Below the pieces are notes generated by a model, which saw only the letters and a list, made by a program, of their open reading frames with translations, did no database searches and was not told the origin of the DNA. From Triticum aestivum (Eukaryota; Streptophyta; Magnoliopsida; Poales; Poaceae): a DNA stretch of 64,000 nucleotides. The stretch covers positions 310,765,137-310,829,136 of the forward strand of contig NC_057802.1 in the NCBI RefSeq assembly GCF_018294505.1, in the 5' to 3' direction. Of the stretch, positions 23,001 to 36,340 are shown in pieces. Positions within the stretch are counted from its first letter, which is position 1. Every line of letters begins with the position of its first letter. The translations under genes were made by a program, and so were the position numbers.

Positions 23001-24248
23001 GACTCATGAAAACTTTCGAGTTCACACGTATTATGAAAGGCATAGGTTCAACCCATCGGGGCATCGTGGAAACATATACCACAAGCTTCAATAGTTAATA
23101 TCACCAGTTAGAAAGCAGAGCATGGTTGGGCAAATCAAGGAATAGGATTTACCAAAGGCTTTATGTATCAGGGAAAGAACTTCCAAAGTGATTGAATATG
23201 AAGGACGTTGTCGGATAAAATCCAACAAGGTTCGGATGGTCCATAAAGGATCTGATGTGATTATCGGTACTCTACAAAAGGAATAAGGAATGCAAGTGCA
23301 TCGGATTATAGAAACAACTGACAAACTCAAAGATCAAATGCAAAGGAATTATCATTTCCAAATCAAGGGATCGGAAACCAACGGTCTGATTAAGAATGTA
23401 TAAGTTGAATAGACTTAGGGGTACAATCGATGGCAATTTGATGGGTCGATAACCATCTCATGTTCAAAATGACATCTGAGCCGAAAAGATAATTTAAAAG
23501 GATCAACCGATGATTGCGCGCCTTCGCACTCATGTTGAATCAATAGGATCAAAAAGACGGTGTCAAAGAAGACTAATGAATATTGCCAGCCATATGGAAA
23601 AGCATCCATAATGCAAGAAGACAAGTAATTGCAGAGCAATAAGCTGCTAAGGATTTTCGGAGGATCGAATAGTATTTTGAAGACTTTTGTAAAACACTTG
23701 AACAACTGGGGATGAGCGGATACTCGAAAAGTGCGAGGAATTATCCGTAGGGGTATTCATGTGGCAAAGAACTGCAAGGCAGTAGGCACAAGGTATTCTC
23801 GAAATATTAGAGAGAATTTTGGGGTATCTTGTAATAACAAGATCAACGGGGAATGATTGTATGAATGGCAAGTGTACTTGTTTATCCATTGGGGTTTATC
23901 GATGGAATGGAATTGCAAAAGCGATGGCACAAGTATCGAGGGAACATCGGAGAGTAACTTCGGAATCTTCAAGTGCATCAAGCGATCACCTGTATCGAGC
24001 GGCTCTCCGGAAGGAAGTAATTACGAGAACCTAGAGTTAGAGTTACTAAAACTGTTTAACCCGAGTACAAGAGAGATAAGAGTCCGAGAATATAGACAAG
24101 GAGTAAAATATCCTAATACCACCCAATGGCGACGTGGGCCCATAAGCCACACAGCCATCTTAGTAAAAGTTTAGCAATGACTAGACTCAACTTCGGCCAA
24201 GGAGTTGGAAAGGGGGATACCTACAGGCAGTTGGCTCTCATACCAACT
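20069..24248 (-). other. Non-coding interior of the LARD-like element
   Basis: No open frame longer than about 105 codons exists on either strand over 4.2 kb, and no retroviral motif such as CCHC, DSG, YxDD or HHCC is visible in any frame I read. The polypurine tract is the minus-strand GTGGAGGAGAAT at about 20069-20080. The interior presumably provides packaging and dimerisation signals only. Confidence 0.8.
24235..24246 (-). other. Primer binding site, initiator tRNA-Met type
   Basis: The minus strand reads TGGTATGAGAGC two bases inside the 5' LTR, one mismatch from the standard TGGTATCAGAGC. Confidence 0.85.
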
Positions 24249-27200
24249 TGTGACGCCCCCGATTTGACCGTACTCTAATCATGCACGCAAACATGTACGA
24301 TCAAGATCAGGGACTCACGGTAAGATATCACAACACAACTCTAAAACATATATAAGTCATACAAGAATCATAATACAAGCCAGGGGCCTCGAGGGCTCGA
24401 ATACAAGTGCTCGATCATAGACGAGTCAGCGGAAGCAACAATATCTGAGTACAGACATAAGTTAAACAAGTTTGCCTTAAGAAGGCTAGCACAAATGGGT
24501 ATACAGATCGAAAGAGGCGCAGGCCTTCTGCCTGGGATCCTCCTAACTACTCCTAGTCGTCGTCAGCGGGCTGCACGTAGTAGTAGGCACCTCCGGTGTA
24601 GTAGGAGTCGTCGTCGACAGTGGCGTCTGGCTCCTGGGCTCCAGCATCTGGTTGCGACAACCAGGTAGAAAGGAAAGAGGGAAAAAGAGGGAGAAAGCAA
24701 CCGTGAGTACTCATCCAAAGTACTCGCAAGCAAGGAGCTACACTACATATGCATGGTTATATGTGTAAAGGGCCATATTGGTGGACTGAACTGCAGAATG
24801 CAAGAATAAGGGGGGATAGCTAGTCCTATCGAAGACTACGCTTCTGGCAGCCTCTATCTTGCAGCATGTAGAAGAGAGTAGATTGAAGTCCTCCAAGTAG
24901 CATCGTATAGCATAATCCTACCCGGCGATCCCCTCCTCGTCGCCCTGTTAGAGAGCGATCACCGGGTTGTATCTGGCACTTGGAAGGGTGTGTTTTATTA
25001 CGTATCCAGTTCTAGTTGTCATAAGGTCAAGGTACAACTCCGGGTCGTCCTTTTACCGAGGGACACGGCTATTCGAATAGATAAACTTCCCTGCAGGGGT
25101 GCACCACATAACCCAACACGCTCGATCCCATTTGGCCGGACACACTTTTCTGGGTCATGCCCGGCCGCGAAAGATCAACACGTCGCAGCCCCACCTAGGC
25201 ACAACAGAGAGGTCAGCACGCCGGTCTAAATCCTATGCGCAGGGGTCTGGGCCCATCACCCATTGCACACCTACACGTCGCGTACGCGGCCGGAAGCAGA
25301 CCTAGCCCCCTTAATACAAGTGCGAGCTTACGGTCCAATGCGGCGCGTGCCGCTCGGTCGCTGACATCACGAAGGCTTCGGCTGATACCACGACGTCGAG
25401 TGCCCATAACTTTCCCACGTAGTTGGTTAGTGCTTATAGACCAAATGGCCAGACTCAGATCAAATACAAAAAACTCGTTAAGTGTGTTATTTTGAAGTAA
25501 CCGCGGACGCCGTCCAGGGCCAGGCCCACCTCTCGCCTAGGTGGTCTCAACCTGCCCTGTCGCTCCGCCACAAAGATCCACCCGCGGGTACTCCTACGAG
25601 CCGACCCGACTTTAGTCACCACAGGTGTCATGTATAGAGTATATAAGTATATACCCGTGATCACCGCCCAAGTGATCACGGCCCGATAGTAGCACAGCGG
25701 ACGGACAAGAATGTAGGGCCACTGATGGAAAACTAGCATCCTATACTAAGCATGTAGGATTGCAGATAAAGGTAACAACAGTAGTAGCAAGGATAGGCTA
25801 TGCATCAGGATAGGATTAACAGAAAGCAGTAACATGCTACACTACTCTAATGCAAGTAGTATAGAGAAGAATAGGCGATATCTGGTGATCAAGGGGGGGG
25901 CTTGCTTGATTGCTCTGGCAAGAAGGAGGGGTCGTCAACAGGGTAGTCGGACAGGGCACCAGCAGCGGCGTCGGTCTCGTAGTCTACCGGAGAGAAGAGG
26001 GGGGAAGAAACAGTAAATACGGAGCAAACAAAGCATCACAAAATATAATAAGGTAATACGCGGTGCTAGGTATGCCCAAACGCGGTATTAGGTGATACCG
26101 GCGAAGGGGGGAAACATCCGGGAAAGTATTCCCGGTGTTTCGCGTTTTCGGGCAGATGAACCGGAGGGGGAAAGTTGCGTGTTCGCTATGCTAGGGATGT
26201 GTGGCGGACAAACGGGCGGCGTATCCGGATTCGTCTCGTCGTTCTGAGCAATTTTCATGTACAAAGTTTTTTCATCCGAGCTACGGTTTATTTTATATTA
26301 ATTTTAAAAGATTTAAACATTTTTAGAATTTACTTAATTATTTTAAATCAACATTATCCAGAATAGAGCATGCTCACGTCATCATGACGTCAGCATGACG
26401 TCGGCAGTCAACAGAAGGTTGACCGGGTCAAACTGACGTGTGGGTCCCAGCTGTCTTACACTATTTAGTTAATTAACAACAGTTAATTAGGTTAATCTAA
26501 TCAGGATTAATTAATTAATTAATTAATTTTATTTATTTACTTATTTTATTAATTCCTTTTTTTCGTTTTTCGTTCTGGGCGTGGGCCCCGTTTGTCATAG
26601 GCCCATAGGGGCCTATCCGGTTTGGGCGTGCAGGCGACGGTTTACAGGCGCATTTGAGCGCCCGATTGGGCGCAGCGGGGCGAGGCCGTGGCCACGGCGG
26701 GGCGACGGGCAAGTAGCGGGGCGGCGGACGAGCAGCGGGGGGGGAGGCAATGGCGACCGGCGCGAAGGGCGCCGCGGGCGGGCAGAGCGGGCCGGCGGGG
26801 CGAAGCAGAGGCCTCGGCGCATGGTGTCAAAGAGCGGAGAGGAGGAGGCGCGGAGCACGGACGCGGGGTGAAGCGGCGGCCACAGCGCGGGCGAGGGGCG
26901 TGGCCGGGGGTGCGGCGAGGCTCAACAGCGCGCGAGGCCAGGCGTAGGTGGGGCGCGGTCGCCGCGAGCGCGCGTGCGCGATGGCTCGTGCTGGGGGCGG
27001 AGCGGACGGTGCGGTGACGCGGGCGAGCACCGACGTGAGGGCACGGGGAGGAGGAGGACCGGGATCCTCACCAGCGTTGTAGGGAAAATGGCAGCGGTTG
27101 TCGAGGAGGAGGACGGGGACGCGGTCGACGACGAAGAGGATGGTGAGGCGGCGATCCGGGCAAGGTGGTGGTGGCGACGATGGGCGATGGCGTCGGGTCA

Positions 27201-28001
27201 GTGACGTGGCGAGGCTGCGGCTTCGGCGGGCGTCACGCGAGGGAGAGGAGAGGCGAGTAGTCCGAGAGGGCGGCGCCGGCGCCGGCTGGCGGCGGCCTTA
27301 GCGGAGCCGCGGCTTGCGTCGGGCGTAGGCGTACGGGAGGAGGGGATCGAATAGGGCGCCCCTCCCCTGTTCGTTCGTCAGGGCGTGGGTGTGTCGTGGG
27401 TGACGGCGCACAGGGGGGAATGAGGGAGTGATGGGGATCGATCTAGGATTTGCCACGATGGGGGGGGGGTTATGCAGGTGTGAGGGGCCAGTTGGGCCAG
27501 TGAGCTGGCCGGCTGGGCCGTTGGCCCAGTTGGCCAGGGGGCCTTTTTTGTATTTTAGTTTTCTTTTCTTTTATGTATTTTATTTCTTTTCTGTTTTATT
27601 TTGTTCCTCATTGTATTTTAGTTTTGTAAAGTACAAAAATGATCCCTAAATTAGTAATAGTAATTATACCACTGCCACAATTAACTTGGCACCTAAATAT
27701 AATAGTTTGTAATTGTTTATCATTTTAAAAGCATTTAAATAATTGTTTTTGCTACTGTTTTACTCATTTTAGAGTATTGAGACATTTTATAAAAGTGTGG
27801 TTTCTCTGCCATAATTACCTATGCATTATTTGGCACAACCCGAACAATTTAGTTTTAATATTTGAAAAGCTTTATCGTTTGACTTGATTTTGAATTTGAA
27901 TTTGAATCGGTTTCGAATCAACGCGAGTTTATCAACAGTAACCGAGGTGGCGTGGCATCATTAGCTGAGGTTCACTGTAGCTTAATTATCCGGGCTTCAC
28001 A
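24249..28001 (-). repeat. 5' LTR of the LARD-like element
   Basis: This 3753-bp LTR is collinear with the left LTR. It differs by scattered substitutions and a few small indels, such as an extra TGATCACCGCCCAAG-like stretch near 25660 and a longer CATGACGTCAG repeat near 26390. The small reading frame ends early here: a TAG at 24553-24555 replaces the CAG of the other copies. Confidence 0.92.
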
Positions 28002-28578
28002 TCCGTGTACATCCATTTGTTAGAGGCAAATAAGGCCGAGCGAGACGGATAGATAGAGAGAATGGAGCTAGGAGGTGGTGCGAGAGACCGAGCTACTAGC
28101 TAGATAGGGGGAGGAGTGTGCGGTTGTGAGATCGATGAAAAGAGGGGCGAGAGTTTACACGTGTGTGGGACTGTACGAGAGACACGAGGCATGGACACAG
28201 AAAGGAGGGGATGGAAGGTGCGTGTGTATGTTGTAGGCAGACATCGCTGGAGAGGTTTATCGATCAGTGTGTGTCGGAAAGGAGTTGTGGAGACTGTGGG
28301 AGAACGACCTAAAGAAAAAATGAATGTGCACGATGGATAGAATGCTGAGGGAGGGGGAGGGCGAGGAGGGTGTGTGCCGGTGTGCGTGCACGAGAGAAAG
28401 TTAGTGCTAGCTACATAGGTTAGAGGATTCTGTGGGTGTAAGAGACTAACAAAGATCATAATTTGATATGAAAGTGGATTCATATATTTGAATAGGAGAT
28501 CATAGTGTTATAAACATATGCATGCATGAATATAGCGGTGATACGCGTGATGTCGTTTTGCACATGTTATACCATAAT

Positions 28579-28790
28579 GTGATAATGCATGGCGTTTGCA
28601 ACTCACAGCTAAATGTCGAACAATCTAAACCATACTATACATCGAACAATCTCACATTTTATTTGAATTTGTGATAATGTGTGGCGTTTGCAGCTTACAA
28701 CTAAATATCGAACAATCTAAACAATACTATATATCGAACAATCTCACATTTTATTTGAATTTGTGGTGTTTGCAACTCACATCTAAATAC
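28579..28790. repeat. 92-bp tandem repeat, two and a third copies
   Basis: Units start GTGATAATG at 28579 and 28671, with a partial third copy at 28763. Each contains TCGAACAATCTAAAC and TCGAACAATCTCACATTTTA. Confidence 0.88.
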
Positions 28791-29040
28791 TTGTAGGCGT
28801 AGGGGGCGGGGCACCATACATTATGTGATAAATACATTATACATATGAGACATGGTTTAGATTATGAAGATCTAGCTAGAGCTTGAAATGTACTGTGATT
28901 TGAAAACAACATAAAGTGGATTCAAAAAATCGAGTTCGAGTTCATATAGTACACATAGTTCATATCTAACTCGAGAGTAATCATGTGGAGTGCTATGAAG
29001 ATAATACACAAACGATAGTTTAACTTGACAATAATGATGA

Positions 29041-29151
29041 TTGTAGATCTTATTAAAATAGAGAAACGAATTCAAATGGTTTGACTTCACAACAATCATA
29101 ATTGTAGATCTTATTCAAATAGAGAAACGAATTCAAATTTAGTTCATATTG
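29041..29151. repeat. 61-bp tandem duplication
   Basis: TTGTAGATCTTATT followed by ATAGAGAAACGAATTCAAAT occurs at 29041 and again at 29102. Confidence 0.8.
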
Positions 29152-29499
29152 AAACGGTAGTATATACGTTTGGAATGCACTAAAACGTTCATTTGAGTAG
29201 CAGGTTGCATGCATTATACACGTAGCGAAATATTTTAATTGAACATAACATGAATTCAAAGTTTTGAATGACATTTGTAGTGCGAATTGATTTGGTATAG
29301 TACACGGGACTAGACTCTCTTGTGTGCTGCGAATTGATTTCTTTTTGTTTTTTCGTCGACGGAAGTACGAATTGATTTCGTACAGTACACGTTAGGCTTG
29401 TCCGGAAATTTCAACCCGCGCCTTGTTACCCCGAAATATTTAAGACGTATCTTTGTCTAGTTGTGCTCCGATAAATCCCTCCATCTCAAACTGCGCCTT

Positions 29500-30964
29500 G
29501 CTATTCCAAAACTACAACGCGCGCGAAAACTCCCACCTCCTGTGAAATCCCAACACGCGAAATGCCCGTGATACCCCTAAACCGAAAGAACCGCCTAGGT
29601 CAAATCGGTGGGGGTACTTTTGTAACTTACCCAACATTTCGGACAAGCGCGTCCCTAAGCCATGGTTCCCCACTCCCATCCCATCCGCCCACCCATTCAT
29701 ACATCGAGGCCGCGAAAACCCGTGAAGCCCCACACTCTCCTCCGTCCGCCACCCAGCCGGAGCCTCTTCCCCGACGACGTCGTCCACAACAACACCTCGA
29801 CGTCCCTCATCCACCATACCGGATGAGGATCCGTCGTCGATCTCGTCGTCCCACTGGTTCAGCCACCCCGTCCTCCACCTCCAAGGAGCTGCCCTGACGT
29901 TCCCCTCATCTTTTGCGCCACCTCTATTCCCACACCGCCGTCTTCACCTACACCACCGGAAGAGCATCATCATCACCGTTTCCTTGGATGAAGCTGAGGC
30001 CTAATCGGTGCCACCAAAGAGGATGTACACTAATCGCCGCATTTTTCTTCTTGATTCGATCTCACGGTGCTGCCGGCGCTCGGTCCCGAGCCGACATGGC
30101 GCGGCTCCATCCACGGCGGCGTCGCCGGCCACTTTCTCCACGGCGTCGCTCCATCGGCGGCGACGTCCACATCAGTAGGAGCTGTTGCTACTTTAACTCT
30201 CGCTCGCGCTGCTGCTCTGCTCTTGCTCTCGGTCCCCTGCTTGGTCTGCTCTTGTTATTGCTCTTGCTCACGCTGCTGCTTTCGCTCTTGCTCTTGCTTG
30301 TGATGCTGCTCCGATTTAGCTACACTTCAGTCGACTGAATCGACTTTTGGGTCAGTCGATTTTCAGGGGGTGGGGGGACTCGCCGGAGTTAAGGAAGAAC
30401 CAGCCACAGCAGGGAGGGGGGCTCACCGGAGAGGTACCCCACTATCTATCTTAGGGTTCAGGGTGGGGGCGGTGGTCGCCGGCAGTGGTGGGGCAATGGC
30501 GTGGGGATTGCCGGAGAAAAAGCTCGGCATGGGGGGGCTCGAGGGATGGCCGGGGCGGCGGCGGACCAGCGATGGGGAGTGGTTTTGGGGCGGGCGGGGC
30601 GGCGCACTGCCGGCCGCGGGCGGCGGGGGCGGTTGTTTGGCCAGTGGTGGCTGGCGGCTCAGGGGGTGGAGGTTGAAGATGAACTGCAGACCCTTGATTT
30701 CCTATCCAACGGCTGGAAAATCGACTGACCAGAGATGAAAAATTCAGTCGACTGACGTGTAGCCTCACCTGATGCTGTTACACGACCAGCTGCCCCGACT
30801 CTCGCACGCGCTGCTGCTGCTGCTACTGCTTTTCTGCTACTAGTGCGTTCAGTTTTGACAGCAAAATTCAGTTTCGACAGTTAAATTAAGTTTTGGCAGT
30901 TAAATTCAGTTTTGGCAGTTAAGTTCAGAGATGAGCAACTGATGTATTTTACATCTAGCACTTT
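29500..30964 (+). other. GC-rich leader-like segment of the Jorge-type internal region
   Basis: A proline/arginine-coding GC-rich segment contains TTGCTCTTGCT-type repeats (30190-30310), short direct repeats of CAGTCGACTGA (about 30327 and 30742) and TTTTGGCAGTTAAATT repeats (30855-30925). Phrases such as GCCACCAAAGAGG recur before later exon ends, suggesting the first exon of the ORF described next. I cannot set its start. Confidence 0.4.
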
Positions 30965-33900
30965 GTGGTTATGTATTTTACGTCATCTATTGGAGATGCT
31001 ATTAGAATTCCACTCGGGTTAACATTGTCTCTCATGTCCTGCTTCAACCTCGGCGTCATACAACTCACCGGAGCTGCTCCAACGACGAAACCCTCCATCA
31101 CAGTAGAGCAGTACCCCGGGCTCCATCTCAAGATGCCTAAGATCTTCTTCCACTCCTCCGACAGCCAAGTCAGCCGGATCATCCTCACCGACCAACCCAA
31201 TCACGCTGAGATCGACATGGCTTCGCCAAAGAGGTTGTACACTTATTGCATCTCTTTTTTACTCTACATGTTATATATATTGTCCACTAAGCACACGCAG
31301 TAACGTGAAATACGATTAGTTTCTCCTACTATTTGACAAGCAGTGAGGTACCAGGCAACTTAGCTATCTGTGATGGACTCTCTTGAATGCCATCATTATT
31401 TATCTCTGCGCGTTTGAGTTGTGCATTTGTCGATGGGCCTGGGAGTTGAGCTAGTAGGGCAGTGGCCTGGGTCCAAAGTAGTAGAAGTAGCACAAAAACA
31501 TTTTTTGAGTGTAGGCTTTTCGTTGCTCAAGCCTGCCTGCTAGAATCGCCAGTGCTTGAAAGGAAAAGTGAAGGAAAAACATAGGAATTGGAAAGTTTCC
31601 TATGGTACTACTATTCTTGCATTTGGTTCAAAGGAATGGAGCAAAGGAAAACTGTAGGGTTTGTTCCTTTAGTGTCTCCTTGAAAGAAAAACCGTAGGAA
31701 TTTTAATATCCACTTGTCCTCCTTTTCAAATTCCCATTCATGTAGCACAAGACTAAGAGATAGTAGCATAATAGCATTATAACCGTACATTTTCTTGTGG
31801 TTTGACTTAATCTCACCATGCTTCTTTGCATCCTGTGATCTTCCAATTCTTATGAACCAAACACCCAGATTGGCAGAAATCCTATGTTTTTAAATTCTCT
31901 GTTTTGCACGTGCATTCCTATCCTATTACTGTGTATTTCCTATCCCCGCGTTGTTAGAATCCTCCAATTCAAACGAGCCCTTACAGAATTACTTCTCTTA
32001 CAGATAGTTGTCAAAGGAAACCTTGTGTGGTTTGTCCCGCTCCTGCTGCGCCGTCATCCACCCCAGCTCAGCTGCTCCAACGACAGAAGGTTCCAGCACA
32101 GCAGGGATCCGGCCTCCAGACTGTCTTTCGCCGCCTCAGATCTTCTTCCCCGCCACTGGCAGCCATGACAACTGCATTACCATCATCAACCGAGCAGATG
32201 ACCTTGAGGACTACGCGGGTCCGCAAGAGAGGTCGCACCCTTTCGTGTCTGCTTACGTTATGCATCGCTTAATATTACATGCGACTTTATCGTCCTGTTC
32301 ACCAATTAGACTCTGAGTCAGCTCCAAACTAATGGTCAAACTTGAGTTTTTAAATGGTTGTGGGGTACATATCGGGGCCGCAATCAATAGTATCTATCTA
32401 CTATCTGGTTAATCTCTGGTGTCTACTATGAGTTTCATGTTGGGTGGGAAACAAACAGTAAAGAAGCCATTGTCTGTATTTTTTAACTGAAGCCATTATC
32501 TGCCTGCTATCATTGGTTTTGGGTCTATCCACAGGTTGCTACCATCACTCTGGATTTCTGCATGCACTCCTTACATAATCTCACTATGTTTTATTCCTAT
32601 GCATGTCAGTTATTGTACACAATGGGACTGGAACATGTAGAGCAAAAGAGACGAGCCTTGCGTGGCAATAAAATTTCATGCAGACATCGCTCCATGGTAG
32701 GCGCAAAGGCACCCCCCCCCACCCATTTTGGATTGTAATCGAGAGGAAGATATTTGTTCTGAGGGGGATTTAGAAGGAGAAGACCACTCCTATTTACCCC
32801 CTGAGGTATTCGCTCCAACTTGGCATGCTGATGTTGGTTATATCATGCATATGGTGCCTTGCATTGCTTACTTTATACATCAAATATGTCATCTGCTTAG
32901 TTTAGACATGCTTTGTGTGAATGCCATCTGTTTAGTTTATTCATCGTTTATGTGAATTATGCAACACCATCTTGTTTAGCCAGGCATCATATATGTGAAT
33001 TTTGTAATGCCATCCTGCTTATCCAGTCATCTTATATGTGAATTATACCAGGCATCCTTTTTTTGTTACGTATTACATTTGTCAACAATGTTAGTACATT
33101 CTACTACTCTTCGTGTGCATCAGCCATTTGACACGGTGATGGAAAATTCTGGAGTGAAAACAAGGTCTTCAGAGCAGACTATGCTATCTGACGAAGCGCA
33201 TATCTCACTGGTTACGGATAGCTCCTCAGAGGAGGATGCAGAGACAGATGACCAGTCCTATTCCCCCCCAAGGTGTATGCTCTAACTTTACAGGGTTATG
33301 TTGCTCATATCGTGTGTATGGTGTCTTGCATTGCTATGTCATTTGATTAGTTTAGACATGCTTTGTGTGAATGCCACCTATTTAGTGTCTAATTGCCATA
33401 TATGTGAATTATGCATTGCCATCTTGTTGCAAGACATTATATATGTGAATTATGCATTGCCATCTTGTTGCAAAGGCATTATATATGTGAATTATCCAAA
33501 GCCATGTTGTTTAGCCAATCTGCTTACTTGCTTACTATATAAATCGTATATTTGAATTATATCATGCCATCATGTTTACATACACAGCATGTATCTGAAT
33601 TATGGCATGGCAACCCATTTAATAAAGACATCATATAGTTATATCATCTCATCTTGTTTAGTGTTTACAGTCATCATATTTTGAATTATGTCATTCTATC
33701 CATGAATTATATCATGCTATCATGTTTCCATAGGTGGCATGTATATGAATTATGGCATGCCAACCTATTTAATAAACACATTATATAGGTATATCATGTC
33801 ATCCTGTTTACATAGTCATCATATTTTGAACTATGTCTTTCCATCTTTTTTAGTTTGCCGTCATAATGTGAAATTGTGTCATGCTATCCTGTTTAGTTAG

Positions 33901-35335
33901 CCATCATATATGTGAAATTGTGTCATGCTATCATGTTTGGTTAGATAACATAAATGTGAATTATTTCATGCCCTCTTTTATTCCCCACTATCCATTGCAC
34001 CTGTCTTATCATACAATGTCTGTACATTCAATTACTTTTCTTGTTTATCAGCCATTTGAATTGGAGAGGGTGATGGCAATATCTAAGGGAGTAACAACAC
34101 GGTCTTCAGAAAAGATAGTGCTACTAGTTGATGCAGATAGAACCACGGTTGTACTTTCCTAAGAACCAGCCCCACCACACATAACCCAGACTCTCGCAGA
34201 TTGTACCCCTACCCAGTTGGACAGAGAACTAGCTACTCCCCTTCTAACCCCAACCCCAACAGATAGTAACCCAGTTCCAGTTGACACATCACCGTCTCCA
34301 ACACAGAGCACCCAAACACGATCAGTTAGTAAGGGAACTGCAGTGCCCAAAGCACGAGGACCACCACTCCGAATCCTAACTCAACGCTTAAAGGAGAAGA
34401 AGAATTGTTCTCAGGTCAGGTTCTGTAGCTATGGTTCATACTCCTTTGCTCTTGCATCACTGTATTTACTCATACCAACTATTTTCAAATTTGAAGGATG
34501 GAATTGAAACTCCAATGGCACAATAGGTATGTTTTAAACTTGTTTCTTTAACTGGTTTGCTATTGTAACTTGCTCTATGTTGATTTCAGTTTCAATTGAA
34601 TAAACAGTTATGTTCTCATGTCATGCACATTACAAGTGTTGTTATTGCTCTATAGTTTCCCACACTTATATTCTGTCTATTCTGCTTTGTCCTGAACAAA
34701 TATTATTTGAACTGTGTCTCTATCTTGATTTGGCAACAAAAACTAGAATGATATAGACCATAAAGTGACCATGGTACATAGATATATGTTTGTTTCATGT
34801 TGTTATCCTGTCCACTTTACTACTGAACTGTTTTACCAAAATGAGTTTCATATACAACATGGTAAACCTGTGATGTGTCTGCTTGTTTCTCTTTTAGAAT
34901 GCGAACAAAATATTGGAGAACAGTACCCCGTTATGCAATGGTAAAGGAAGTAATGCAGATAAGGTTCAAGATAGTGAGACATCCCTGTTGGTCTCCAAGA
35001 AAGCTGATAAAAACTATCTTGACGACAGTGAGAGAACCCAAAAGTCATGTCTCGATGTAGTGTTCGAGTTACTGGCCACTACTTCTGGCACAAGCTCTTC
35101 GAACTCGCTGCCTGAATCAGTTCATGTTCTTGAGTCTCAACTTCAAGTTGAAAGACATCAATCAGATGTGCTGTGATAGGAAGCTAAAGGACTGAGGAAG
35201 TCCCTGTAGAATTCAGATGCATACTTTCTGGTGCAACACCAAGCGCTGGAGGATTTAAGCGCCAAACAAGAGAAAGTTAATAAGCTTGCTAAGCATCTTG
35301 CCAGCATTATGGGTACCCAGGATATTGTTTCTTGA
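30965..35335 (+). pseudogene. Decayed multi-exon ORF of the Jorge-type element
   Basis: Candidate exons lie at about 31033-31233, 31996-32235, 32686-32805, 33124-33272, 34052-34414 and 34898-35335, most with AG...GT borders. Two exons begin with the same pattern (QPF, then V, then GV-TRSSE), so they look duplicated. The protein would be serine/proline-rich with an acidic SSEEDAETDDQS stretch, then end in a helical, probably coiled, segment (LSAKQEKVNKLAKHLASIMG). Stops TAA at 34160, TGA-TAG at about 35174 and TAG at about 35207 interrupt the frame, and a C-run near 32706 shifts it. Position beside a CACTA end suggests the accessory ORF of that transposon, though a captured host gene is possible. 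No named domain was recognised. Confidence 0.5.
32880..34010. repeat. Degenerate intronic repeats of CATATATGTGAATTAT type
   Basis: The introns around the duplicated exons consist of 30-45 bp units with CATCATATATGTGAATTATG and GCCATCTTGTTTAG. Perfect neighbours occur at 33401-33500. Confidence 0.8.
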
Positions 35336-35620
35336 GATCTTCTGAAGTGGTTTCAGTTCTGGACTTGTTTTGCTCCATCATTTATTTGCACTGGTCGCCA
35401 ACTTTGACAACCAGTGTATATGATATGCTGCTTTGTTCCCTATATTTGCACTGGTGGCGAACTTTGATGCCCAGTGGATGTAATATGTGTAATAGCTGTG
35501 ATAGCCTAGCGTAAGTTGCTTGCTTATTTATTTCCTTGTTGTCTTGTTTATTTGTTTGCTTGTAGTCAGTGCAGTTCTTTTTCCGCGGCTTGGCCGCAAT
35601 AACCTATTTTTTAAAACTAG
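35336..35620 (+). other. 3' flank of the Jorge-type ORF
   Basis: TTTGCACTGGTCGCCAACTT and TTTGCACTGGTGGCGAACTT form a direct repeat (about 35382 and 35445). A T-rich tail with TTGTTTATTTGTTTGC follows. It looks like a 3' untranslated region. Confidence 0.5.
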
Positions 35621-35624
35621 GCCA

Positions 35625-36340
35625 CAATAACCATGGGCTACATATTTACTGTAGTTACCATGGGCCTCCTACGGGCCGTAGAAACAATGGGCCTTGTAAG
35701 GGCCGTATAAACAATGGTCCTTCTACGGGCCGTAGCATCAATGGGCCTTATACGGGCCGTATGATCGATCGGCCAAACATGGGCCAATAACAGACCGCAT
35801 TATGGGCCGTAAACGGGCTAGATATGGAATCGTCCGTTCATGGGCCGACAATAACGGGTCGTCGTTAATCGGCCGTATTTGATGATGCTATGAAAACGGC
35901 CCAACGGATTAACGGGCCGTAAACGAGCCAATTGTAACCACGGGCTGAATTTGGCCCACAAGCAGAAAAGACCGGTAACGGGTCATAAGTAACCAAATGC
36001 TGGAAATAAGCCCAAGAATAAATGGGCCCTGGGAAGGCCGAAAGATAACACGGGTTGGAAACGGGCCAATGGAATAATGGGTCGTTAGTGGGTATGAAGC
36101 GATACACTGTTCATTGCGGGCCAGATTCACTACGGGCCGTTAATGGGCCAAGAGTTACAAATGGCCTCGTATGGGCCGAAAGACATCATGGGCCATACAT
36201 GGGCCGGAAATTAAAATGGGCTGGAATCATATTGGATGGCCCAAATGAAGCTACTGGGCTTAACTCCGATAGGCCGTAACGGACCGTGAGTTAGCGGGCC
36301 ATAAATGGGCTATATAGGAATAGACTTTCCGTGGGCCGGC
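35625..36340. repeat. Subterminal GGGCCGTA repeat array of the Jorge-type element
   Basis: Dozens of copies of GGGCCGTA, ATGGGCC and their complements occur at 10-30 bp spacing. Arrays of GGCCC words next to the terminus are characteristic of this CACTA family. Confidence 0.85.

Larger units (their letters stand above)
16336..28001 (-). mobile_element. Complete LARD-like non-autonomous LTR retrotransposon
   Basis: This 11,666-bp element has two long direct repeats, 16336-20068 and 24249-28001, both starting TGTGACGCCCCCGATTTGAC and ending in CACA. It is flanked by the 5-bp duplication TCCGT (16331-16335 and 28002-28006). A tRNA-Met-type primer site next to the right repeat and a purine tract next to the left one place it on the minus strand. 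The 4.18-kb interior has no recognisable gag, protease, reverse transcriptase or integrase. Long LTRs around a non-coding core match the definition of LARDs such as Sukkula of barley; kinship to Sukkula is a guess. About 14 differences in the first 375 aligned LTR bases, counted by eye, suggest insertion roughly one to one and a half million years ago at the usual grass LTR rate. Confidence 0.92.
28007..29400. other. Unassigned AT-rich DNA right of the LARD element
   Basis: This is the other half of the DNA interrupted at 16336. It holds purine-rich and TG-rich segments to about 28400, then AT-rich sequence with two tandem duplications. No ORF here looks real. A faint CACTA word at 29175 lacks matching subterminal repeats. 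Confidence 0.5.

Noticed and set aside
29173..29190. ATGCACTAAAAC as left end of the Jorge-type CACTA
   Set aside because: Only CACTA plus A-richness matches; the following terminal and subterminal words of the right end are missing.
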